Positions 1 to 6,395 of a stretch of DNA of 42,905 nucleotides are shown here, piece by piece. Location: IMG/VR virus record IMGVR_UViG_3300025099_000044, positions 1 to 42,905 of that record. One strand, given 5' to 3'. The notes beneath the pieces are model-generated. The model was not told the DNA's origin and did no database searches. It saw nothing but the letters and a program-made list of their open reading frames with translations. The position numbers and the translations under genes were made by a program. The stretch's first letter is position 1. Each line of letters begins with the position of its first letter. This DNA comes from a virus.

Positions 1-855
1 GTAAAAAAAGTATTTGGTTTTCAGCCTGGCATAGTTGGTAGTGGTAAATTTGATATATCAACCCCAGTAGTAGTTGGTAATGTTCAAACAATATACCGCA
101 AAGTCCCAGAGCTTAGACGAGAGTTCGGAACAATTATACTAGATGAAATGCATCATGTTAGTAGTCCAACTTTTTCAAGAATTATAGATAAAAACTGTGC
201 TATGCATAAGATAGGCTTATCAGGCACATTACAAAGAAAAGATGGTAAACATGTGGTCTTTAGAGATTATTTTGGAGATCATGTATTAAAACCACCAAAA
301 GAAAACTTTATGATGCCTAAAATTGATGTGTTAAAACTTCCAATTAGGTTCATGGACGGATCATCAATACCTTGGGCTAATAGAGTGAATGAATTAGCCT
401 ATAACCCAGAGTATCAAAACTCTGTCGCAATGACTGCAAGTGCATACGCTGCACGAGGTCATAAAGTATTAGTGGTTAGTGACAGAGTAGACTTCCTAAA
501 ATCTTGCGCGAGACTTACTGGTGACGACGCAGTTTGTGTAACGGGAGCAATACCACACGAAGAAAGACCTGATTTAATTAAACAGATTTTTGAAGATAAA
601 AATATACTGTATGGAACGCAAAGTATTTTCTCAGAAGGTATATCATTAGATATTCTTAGTTGCTTAATTCTCGGGACACCAGTAAATAACGAACCTTTAC
701 TTACTCAGTTGGTTGGTAGGATAATAAGGAACTATGAAAATAAACCACAACCAACAGTAGTGGATATACATCTTATAGGGAATACAGCTAAACGACAAGC
801 TAACGCCCGACTTGGATATTACATTAAACAAGGTTATGAGGTATCGACCTTATAA
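1..855 (+). CDS. Superfamily II DNA helicase, UvsW-like (5'-truncated by window edge)
   Basis: ATP-dependent DNA helicase or branch-migration enzyme, likely acting in recombination-dependent replication with the gp46/gp47 genes downstream. The reading frame is open from base 1 to the stop at 853-855 (284 codons seen), so the Walker A N-terminus lies outside the window. The ATG at 148 is internal: it is the Met of the motif II box DEMHH (residues 48-52 of the visible part). Other motifs in order are VVVGNVQTIYRK (motif Ia/Ib region), GLSGTLQRKDG (motif III, where many relatives have GLSATPxRxDG), VLVVSDRVDFL (motif IV), GTQSIFSEGISL (motif V) and QLVGRIIR (motif VI with its arginine finger). 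Motif order and spacing fit T4 UvsW and related phage helicases. The exact subfamily is inferred. Confidence 0.9.
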   Translation, partial: VKKVFGFQPGIVGSGKFDISTPVVVGNVQTIYRKVPELRREFGTIILDEMHHVSSPTFSRIIDKNCAMHKIGLSGTLQRKDGKHVVFRDYFGDHVLKPPKENFMMPKIDVLKLPIRFMDGSSIPWANRVNELAYNPEYQNSVAMTASAYAARGHKVLVVSDRVDFLKSCARLTGDDAVCVTGAIPHEERPDLIKQIFEDKNILYGTQSIFSEGISLDILSCLILGTPVNNEPLLTQLVGRIIRNYENKPQPTVVDIHLIGNTAKRQANARLGYYIKQGYEVSTL

Positions 856-875
856 TGACCTCCGAAAAATATTAC

Positions 876-904
876 TTGACAAGACTCTTAATTTTTGGTA
901 TAAT
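876..904 (+). promoter_or_regulatory. Consensus sigma70 promoter upstream of the ssDNA-binding protein gene
   Basis: TTGACA (876-881) and TATAAT (899-904) are separated by exactly 17 bases. TGG immediately precedes the -10, giving an extended -10. All 12 core positions match the sigma70 consensus. The predicted start of transcription is about 911, just downstream of the best ATG (908) of the next small gene, so the transcript would serve mainly the ssDNA-binding protein gene at 1309 and those after it. The spacer half next to the -10 (CTTAATTTTTGG) nearly repeats that of the promoter at 22113-22141, which argues against chance. Confidence 0.8.
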
Positions 905-907
905 ATA

Positions 908-1297
908 ATGATAAAATATAATTGGGAAAAGATTTTACAAACAACTAATGCTGACGCAGGTCAAGTTATGTTAATAATACATATGCTTACCTACAATATC
1001 AAAGTACCTCAAAACTATAACGATCCAGTATATAAATACTGTGGTCAAAGTTTCGAGGGGTATAGTTTTCTTGTAAATCCAAAGAAGCTATTACTAGAAA
1101 GAAAAAACTACAGCAATTCAGAATGTGCTGAGTATGTAGCAATAGCATCTTATCGTAATTATATGGATTACCAAACTACTGGTGATACCACACTACAACT
1201 AATTAATCTTCCCTTTTTAGAGGAGATTTTCGACAACAACAGACTTCTCACTATGAAGAAAGGAATAATCCACTTCAAGTTTGAAGACGCTAAATAA
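908..1297 (+). CDS. Hypothetical protein, 129 aa
   Basis: The frame is open upstream to an ATG at 812 that overlaps the helicase gene by 44 bases, with another ATG at 836. The ATG at 908 (MIKYNWEKIL) is chosen because the stretch before it holds a consensus promoter and reads less like protein. No good Shine-Dalgarno sequence is visible for any of these starts, so the start is uncertain. The product is small, aromatic and acidic, with no signal peptide, membrane segment or motif I recognise. It lies between the helicase and the ssDNA-binding protein gene, so a replication or recombination role is possible but unproven. If transcription starts at the 876-904 promoter, ATG 908 would lie at or before the transcript's 5' end. 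Confidence 0.65.
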   Translation: MIKYNWEKILQTTNADAGQVMLIIHMLTYNIKVPQNYNDPVYKYCGQSFEGYSFLVNPKKLLLERKNYSNSECAEYVAIASYRNYMDYQTTGDTTLQLINLPFLEEIFDNNRLLTMKKGIIHFKFEDAK

Positions 1298-1308
1298 CAG
1301 AGAATACA

Positions 1309-1941
1309 ATGGCTATAAAATTTAATCAAGCGCAAGGTAGCGCAGTAAAAAACAAAATAGATCAATTTCAATACAAAGAAGGCAATAACACAGTACGCAT
1401 AGTAGGCGATCTACTACCAAGATATGTTTACTGGGTCAAAGGTGAAAACGGCAAAAATATTCCTATGGAATGTTTGTCTTTTGACAGAGCAACAGAAACC
1501 TTCAATAACAAAGAAAAAGATTACGTCAGAGACTTTTTCCCCGAAATCAAATGTGGTTGGGCATATGCTATACAATGCATAGATCCAGCTGACGGTAAAG
1601 TCAAGGTCTTAAACCTTAAAAAGAAGTTAATGGAACAAATTATGGTTGCCGCTGAAGATTTAGGCGATCCTACTGATCCAGAAACTGGTTGGGATATATT
1701 TTTCCAAAGAGTTAAGACTGGACCAATGGCTTTTAATGTTGAGTATAGGCTTCAAGCACTTAAGTGCAAGAACAGACCTCTCAACGAAGCAGAGCAAGCA
1801 GCAATAGCAGAATTACGTTCAATGGACGATGTTCTCCCCAGACCAACTGCTGATGCTCAATTAGAGCTGCTTCAAAGAATTACCACACCAGATGGTAATG
1901 AAGCTCCAGAAGAAATTAATTCAGAATTTAAGTTATCTTAA
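1309..1941 (+). CDS. Single-stranded DNA-binding protein, gp32-like
   Basis: Probably coats single-stranded DNA during replication and recombination. The 210-aa product starts with a basic segment (MAIKFNQAQGSAVKNKID). It continues with an OB-fold-like core containing NTVRIVGDLLPRYVYWV, an early Cys (PMECLSFDR), further Cys residues at KCGWAYAIQC, and the segment LNLKKKLMEQIM. In that segment the Lys-rich helix before a D-x-x-x-GWD(I/L) motif resembles phage gp32-type proteins. The C-terminus is acidic (EAPEEINSEF), as in ssDNA-binding proteins that recruit partners through an acidic tail. Placement between helicase and recombination nuclease genes fits. The assignment rests on overall pattern rather than a decisive catalytic motif, so family membership is moderately certain. 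Confidence 0.65.
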   Translation: MAIKFNQAQGSAVKNKIDQFQYKEGNNTVRIVGDLLPRYVYWVKGENGKNIPMECLSFDRATETFNNKEKDYVRDFFPEIKCGWAYAIQCIDPADGKVKVLNLKKKLMEQIMVAAEDLGDPTDPETGWDIFFQRVKTGPMAFNVEYRLQALKCKNRPLNEAEQAAIAELRSMDDVLPRPTADAQLELLQRITTPDGNEAPEEINSEFKLS

Positions 1942-1953
1942 GGGGGGTGTGAC

Positions 1954-2469
1954 ATGTATGGAGTAGGAAACGAATTTCCAGAAAACCATTGCCTTCAAGG
2001 GGTTGCTTCAAATAATGAATTTATAGAAGTGGAATTTAAACCAAATTATCATTGGAGAGTTATTTATTTCTATCCAAAAGATTTTACTTTCATTTGTCCT
2101 ACCGAGATTGCAGCAATGGATAAAATTGCTGTAGAAACAGACGCTCATGTTATCGGTATAAGTGGAGATAATGAATTCTGTAAACTTGCTTGGAAAGAAA
2201 ATAATCCAATGATAGCTAATATACACCATACTTTAGCTGCAGATACTGGTTTGTATCTATCAGATAATCTAGGTATAATAGATCATCAAAATGGTGTATG
2301 TTATAGAGCAACTTATATTGTTGATCCTGATAATACGATTCAGCATGTATCAGTCAATGCTCTCGACACAGGCAGAAATGCAGACGAAGTTCTAAGAACC
2401 CTACAAGCTCTCCGTGCGGGTGGTCTTACAGGGTGTTCTTGGCAACAAGGAGAGGACTTCGTAGCATGA
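1954..2469 (+). CDS. 2-Cys peroxiredoxin (AhpC/TSA family)
   Basis: Thiol peroxidase reducing H2O2 or organic peroxides in the infected cell. The 171-aa thioredoxin-fold protein carries the family signature P41-K-D-F-T45-F-I-C48-P-T-E, with peroxidatic Cys48, then GISGDNEFCKLAW and the conserved Arg in GVCYRATYIVDP. A second Cys (C161) sits in GCSWQQGEDF near the C-terminus, where typical 2-Cys members place the resolving cysteine. The local sequence is closer to the CNW-x-x-GD type of actinobacterial AhpC than to VCP. A strong ribosome site (AAGGGGGG) precedes the ATG. The stop overlaps the gp47 start (ATGA), so it is co-expressed with recombination genes. No reductase (AhpF/D) is encoded here, so host thioredoxin or a similar donor must be used. 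It is an auxiliary metabolic gene. Confidence 0.93.
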   Translation: MYGVGNEFPENHCLQGVASNNEFIEVEFKPNYHWRVIYFYPKDFTFICPTEIAAMDKIAVETDAHVIGISGDNEFCKLAWKENNPMIANIHHTLAADTGLYLSDNLGIIDHQNGVCYRATYIVDPDNTIQHVSVNALDTGRNADEVLRTLQALRAGGLTGCSWQQGEDFVA

Positions 2470-3413
2470 TTCTATTTACGGCAGACTGGCATATAAAGCT
2501 AGGGCAAAAGAATGTTCCTTTGCCGTGGGCTTGTTCACGCTTCGAGTTGTTTTTTGAAGAAATAAAACTCATTGAAAAATCAGCAGATATTCATGTAATA
2601 GGTGGTGACCTTTTCGATAGAGTTCCAACGATGGACGAACTAACACTATACTTTGATTTTGTCAGAGGTGTATCGATTCCAACTTATATCTTTGATGGAA
2701 ACCATGAAGCAACGAAGAAGAACAAAACATTCTTTTCAAATTTAAAGCGGGCAACACAAGATGTCAACCCTCTCGTAGAAGTAATTGACACTACAACCGA
2801 ATTTGAGTGGGGTACATTGTTACCCTATGTGGACTTACACAAAAAGAACTCAATAGAGAAATGTAATAAAGATAAACCGCTTTTTACTCATGTGAGGGGT
2901 GAAATACCCCCTCATGTGACACCTGAGGTAGACTTAGATAGATTTAATGATTTTCCTGTAGTATATGCTGGTGATCTTCATGCTCACAGCAATACACAAA
3001 GAAATATAGTTTATCCAGGCTCTCCTATGACTACTTCTTTTCATAGAGAAATAGTTAAAACAGGATATCTTATGATATCTGAACATGACAAGTGGCAATG
3101 GTATCAGTTTGAATTACCACAACTTATAAGAAAAACAATTAGGACTCAAGACCAAATGGTTCCAACTGACTATCATCATACGATCTATGAGATAGAGGGC
3201 GATGTAGCAGATCTGGCAACGGTTAAGAACTCAGAGTTACTCGATAAGAAAGTAGTAAAACGAAGTACTGAATCTACACTTGATTTAAAAGACTTGACGA
3301 TGGAAGAAGAATTAGTAGAGTATTTTACCTCTATTCTTAATTTACCATCAGATAAAATTCAAAACATAATGGGTGTATATAATGATTACTCTAAAAACGC
3401 TACAATGGGATAA
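2466..3413 (+). CDS. 47: Recombination exonuclease subunit gp47 (SbcD/Mre11-like phosphoesterase)
   Basis: Nuclease subunit of the SbcCD/Mre11-Rad50-type complex that resects DNA ends and feeds recombination-dependent replication. All calcineurin-like metallophosphoesterase motifs are visible: ADWH (D7, H9), GGDLFDR (D48), DGNHEATK (Asn-His), a His in the THVRGE segment and GDLHAHSN. The longer frame opens earlier, but the ATG at 2466 is chosen because it overlaps the peroxiredoxin stop as ATGA and has AAGGAG about 11 bases upstream. The resulting 315-aa protein begins MILFTADWH, as expected for the family. The 3' end overlaps the gp46 gene, so translation of the two subunits is probably coupled. 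Confidence 0.93.
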   Translation: MILFTADWHIKLGQKNVPLPWACSRFELFFEEIKLIEKSADIHVIGGDLFDRVPTMDELTLYFDFVRGVSIPTYIFDGNHEATKKNKTFFSNLKRATQDVNPLVEVIDTTTEFEWGTLLPYVDLHKKNSIEKCNKDKPLFTHVRGEIPPHVTPEVDLDRFNDFPVVYAGDLHAHSNTQRNIVYPGSPMTTSFHREIVKTGYLMISEHDKWQWYQFELPQLIRKTIRTQDQMVPTDYHHTIYEIEGDVADLATVKNSELLDKKVVKRSTESTLDLKDLTMEEELVEYFTSILNLPSDKIQNIMGVYNDYSKNATMG

Positions 3414-5172
3414 CTGCTTTAGTTATGGTGAAGGAAATAAACTTGACCTAGATGATGCAACCCTTACTCAACTTGTCGGTACTAACGGACAAGGAAAATC
3501 TAGTATTCCACTAATACTAGAAGAAGTTCTTTTTAATAAAAATTCAAAAGGAATTAAAAAGCAAGAAATACAAAATCGTTTTATTAATAAGGGCTATCAT
3601 ATTAATCTCACATTTGATGTAGACGAAAATGCTTATGAGATAGATATAAACCGTAAAGGTTCAATTAAATGCAAACTTTACGAAAACGGTGAAGATATAT
3701 CATCTCACACCGCAACTAATACATACAAAACAGTACAAAATCTACTTGGTTTAGATTTTAAGACTTTTACTCAACTTGTATATCAGAATACAAATATGAG
3801 TTTACAGTTTCTTACGGCTACAGACACAAATCGTAAGAAATTTCTAATTGAACTTCTTAAGTTAGATGAATATGTAGAATTCTTTGAAATCTTTAAGCAA
3901 GCTGCTAGAGAGATTCAATTAGAAATTAATCGCCTAGACAGTAAGTCTGACACGATAGTAAAATGGTTAGATGAAAATAAATTGGAGACTATAGATGTAC
4001 TAGACATAAAAAATGTTCCAATTTACTCGGAAGAAGATGAAAAGAGATTAAGGCATCTACGAAACGATTTTGAAAAAATCTCTGAGAAAAACAAAAAAAT
4101 TATAGATAATAATTATTATAAAGACGAATTAGATAGACTTGAAAATTCGACAGAGAGATTATATATAGGTTCTTTGATTGACCTTGACGCTAAATCGGAG
4201 ATGCTTGGCACTTTAAATGCCAACTTGCTCAATGCTGAAGCGCATTTGGACAAGTTAAGAGATTTAGAGGGAGTTTGCCCTACTTGTGAACAAGATATAG
4301 ATAAAGCGAAACATGATGAAATGAAACTCGGATATCTATTGAACAAGAAAGATACAATCTCAGAGAAGGATAAACTCTCATATGAGATACACGTAGCTAA
4401 ACAGGAAAATGAGAAAGTTCTCGTAAGAGATCGACTTCAGAATGAATTTGAAGAAGCTGTTCGCCGTTGGGATAGTTTGTTACCTTCGCAGATTCTCGAC
4501 GGAGAGAACATATCCCAAGAGATTGACGAACTTTCTTCAAAAATCTCAAATCTTTCCGCAGAGATACAAAGAATCTCTGCCGAGAATATGAAGGCGGAAC
4601 GCCATAATACTCGCCTTGAGATAATTCAAGAACAAACGGAAAGTATGGAGAATGAGTTGGAAGGAATTGTCGCGGAGTTGGGTCAAGTCGAAGAACGCGC
4701 AACATACTTAGAGATACTTAAGAAAGCTTTCAGCACGAACGGCCTTCTTGCATACAAGATAGAGAATCTTGTAAAAGATCTCGAACAACTTACGAATGAG
4801 TATTTAGCTGAACTATCAGATGGTCGATTCAGCTTAGGATTCGTAGTTACAAACGATAAGTTGAATGTGGAAATCACAGACAACAGTAAGACAGTAGATA
4901 TATTGGCTTTATCTAGTGGAGAACTCGCTAGAGTGAATACATCTACTCTACTTGCAATACGCAAATTAATGAGTAGTATTTCTAGCTCAAGAATAAATAC
5001 GCTATTTCTTGATGAAGTTATAGCAGTACTTGATGATAATGGTAGAGAAAAACTAGTAGAAATTCTACTTCAGGAAGAACTAAACACATACATAGTATCG
5101 CATGGTTGGACACACCCGTTATTAGCGAAAATAGATGTGATTAAAGAAGATAATATATCTAGACTGGAGTAA
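3382..5172 (+). CDS. 46: Recombination ATPase subunit gp46 (SbcC/Rad50-like)
   Basis: ABC-type SMC-like ATPase partner of gp47. From the ATG at 3382 (596 aa) the protein shows a Walker A GTNGQGKSS near residue 33 and a long charged coiled coil. A CPTC zinc hook near residue 299 is followed by a second coiled-coil arm. The ABC signature LSSGELARVN is near residue 510, with Walker B TLFLDEVIAVLDD and the D-loop near 541. The ATG at 3373 (MYIM...) is an alternative start three residues upstream. It overlaps gp47 by 32 bases. The segment from about 4190 to 4790, in the second half of the coiled coil, uses markedly different synonymous codons (CTC, CTT, TTG, GAG, TCG) from the flanks. Confidence 0.94.
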   Translation: MITLKTLQWDNCFSYGEGNKLDLDDATLTQLVGTNGQGKSSIPLILEEVLFNKNSKGIKKQEIQNRFINKGYHINLTFDVDENAYEIDINRKGSIKCKLYENGEDISSHTATNTYKTVQNLLGLDFKTFTQLVYQNTNMSLQFLTATDTNRKKFLIELLKLDEYVEFFEIFKQAAREIQLEINRLDSKSDTIVKWLDENKLETIDVLDIKNVPIYSEEDEKRLRHLRNDFEKISEKNKKIIDNNYYKDELDRLENSTERLYIGSLIDLDAKSEMLGTLNANLLNAEAHLDKLRDLEGVCPTCEQDIDKAKHDEMKLGYLLNKKDTISEKDKLSYEIHVAKQENEKVLVRDRLQNEFEEAVRRWDSLLPSQILDGENISQEIDELSSKISNLSAEIQRISAENMKAERHNTRLEIIQEQTESMENELEGIVAELGQVEERATYLEILKKAFSTNGLLAYKIENLVKDLEQLTNEYLAELSDGRFSLGFVVTNDKLNVEITDNSKTVDILALSSGELARVNTSTLLAIRKLMSSISSSRINTLFLDEVIAVLDDNGREKLVEILLQEELNTYIVSHGWTHPLLAKIDVIKEDNISRLE

Positions 5173-5173
5173 T

Positions 5174-5383
5174 ATGGATAAAGAATTATTAAACGCCTTG
5201 TATACTTTTTACGAGGGAAATATAGCAAAAGCACAAGCAAACTTAATGGTATACTTAGATAACCCTGCTGGTATAGGTGAACACCCAGACGTTATTGAAG
5301 CAATGGATTCACAAGTACAAATATTAGTAGAGAATCAAGATAAAAGAGATGCTGTGCAAGAAATATTAGATAACATAAAATAG
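5174..5383 (+). CDS. Hypothetical small acidic protein, 69 aa
   Basis: Starts one base after the gp46 stop, with GGAG a few bases upstream of the ATG, so it belongs to the same operon. The product (MDKELLNALYTFYEGNIAKA at its start) is predicted mostly helical and acidic, with a central NPAGIGEHPDVIEAMD segment. Similar small proteins accompany replication genes in marine T4-like phages, as I recall the pattern. No catalytic motif, membrane segment or known fold can be assigned. An accessory role in the recombination/replication module is the best inference. Confidence 0.75.
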   Translation: MDKELLNALYTFYEGNIAKAQANLMVYLDNPAGIGEHPDVIEAMDSQVQILVENQDKRDAVQEILDNIK

Positions 5384-5396
5384 AATTGGAACAAAT

Positions 5397-5546
5397 ATGA
5401 AACTTAGAAAATGGATAGTGCAAATTTTAGGCATTTCTGCTCAGATAGAAGAACTAGAACAACAAATCCAGCATATTGAACGAGATATCGCAGGTCTAAA
5501 GATGGAAGCAGATGTACTTTATGCTAAATCTTTAGAACGCGAGTGA
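5397..5546 (+). CDS. Small coiled-coil protein, 49 aa
   Basis: A short gene filling the gap between the 69-aa gene and the exonuclease gene. It starts at ATG 5397 (MKLRKWIVQILGI) and ends with TGA at 5544-5546, overlapping the exonuclease's GTG start by four bases (GTGA). The N-terminal 13 residues are basic then hydrophobic, and the rest (IEELEQQIQHIERDIAGLK) is a clear heptad coiled coil. The tight overlap and open frame through the whole gap support a real gene. The ribosome site is weak. Function is unknown; it may oligomerise or bind a replication partner. Confidence 0.7.
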   Translation: MKLRKWIVQILGISAQIEELEQQIQHIERDIAGLKMEADVLYAKSLERE

Positions 5547-6394
5547 AGTTTACAGAAGCTGGAGTACAAGAACACAATAACAACCTACTAATAGTAGATG
5601 GACTAAATGTTGCATTTAGATGGCGATATAAAAAAGTACCTTACTACACTAATGATTATGTAAGAACAGTAGAAAGTCTAGCAAAATCATACAACTGTGG
5701 TAACATTATTATATTAGCAGATGGTGGAAGTACATACAGAAAAAACATCTATCCCGATTACAAAGCAAATCGGAAGGATAGATATGCAGATCAGACAGAA
5801 ACAGAGAAAAAAGAATTCGAGCAGTTCTTAGCTGAGTTTGCAAGTGCCTTTAAAAGATTACAAAATAAAGGACACTTAATAATAAAGCAAAAAGGACTGG
5901 AGGCGGACGATTTAGCCGCATGGATAGTAGGAAAACGAAAAGAATACGGAGTAGATGAGACTTGGTTAATATCATCAGATAAAGACTGGGATTTACTTAT
6001 AGACGAAGATGTATCTCGTTTTTCAACTGTAACCCGTAAGGAAGTTACAGTAGATAACTGGGACGAACACTATAATTTCGATAAAGAGATGTTTCTCACT
6101 TTCAAATGCTTAGCAGGAGATTCGGGAGATAACATACCAGGAATTAAAGGTGTCGGACCAAAAAGGGCAGAGTCATTAATAGAGCAATATGGAGATTTAT
6201 TTGACATATACAATGCGTGTCCTATTGATAGCAAGTATAAATTTATACAAGAACTTAATGAAAACGCCGATAGATTGTTGCTTAATGCAGAACTAATGGA
6301 TTTAGAGAGTTATTCGGAACAAGCAATAATTGAAGCGGGAATGGATATAGAGGATTTATCCTCAAAAGTGAAAACACATTTAGCGGGAGCATAA
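5543..6394 (+). CDS. 5'-3' exonuclease / flap endonuclease (T4 RNase H / T5 D15 family)
   Basis: Structure-specific 5' nuclease that removes RNA primers and 5' flaps. The 283-aa protein shows the metal-binding and helical-arch motifs in order: LLIVDGLNVAFR (D19), ILADGGSTYRK followed by YPDYKANR, KGLEADDLAAWI with paired Asp, and LISSDKDWDLLI. It ends with the helix-3-turn-helix DNA-binding segment DSGDNIPGIKGVGPKRAESL. The start is GTG at 5543, in a four-base overlap with the previous stop. The next in-frame ATG lies far inside the nuclease domain, so GTG is favoured. The RNR gene starts directly after the stop. Confidence 0.92.
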   Translation: MKFTEAGVQEHNNNLLIVDGLNVAFRWRYKKVPYYTNDYVRTVESLAKSYNCGNIIILADGGSTYRKNIYPDYKANRKDRYADQTETEKKEFEQFLAEFASAFKRLQNKGHLIIKQKGLEADDLAAWIVGKRKEYGVDETWLISSDKDWDLLIDEDVSRFSTVTRKEVTVDNWDEHYNFDKEMFLTFKCLAGDSGDNIPGIKGVGPKRAESLIEQYGDLFDIYNACPIDSKYKFIQELNENADRLLLNAELMDLESYSEQAIIEAGMDIEDLSSKVKTHLAGA

Positions 6395-6395
6395 A

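Noticed and set aside
148-855. Helicase gene start at the ATG at 148
   Set aside because: That ATG is the Met of the DEMHH box; the frame is open to base 1 and upstream residues carry helicase motifs.
2784-2813. TTGACA box inside gp47
   Set aside because: No -10-like sequence at 16-18 bases, and it lies in coding sequence.
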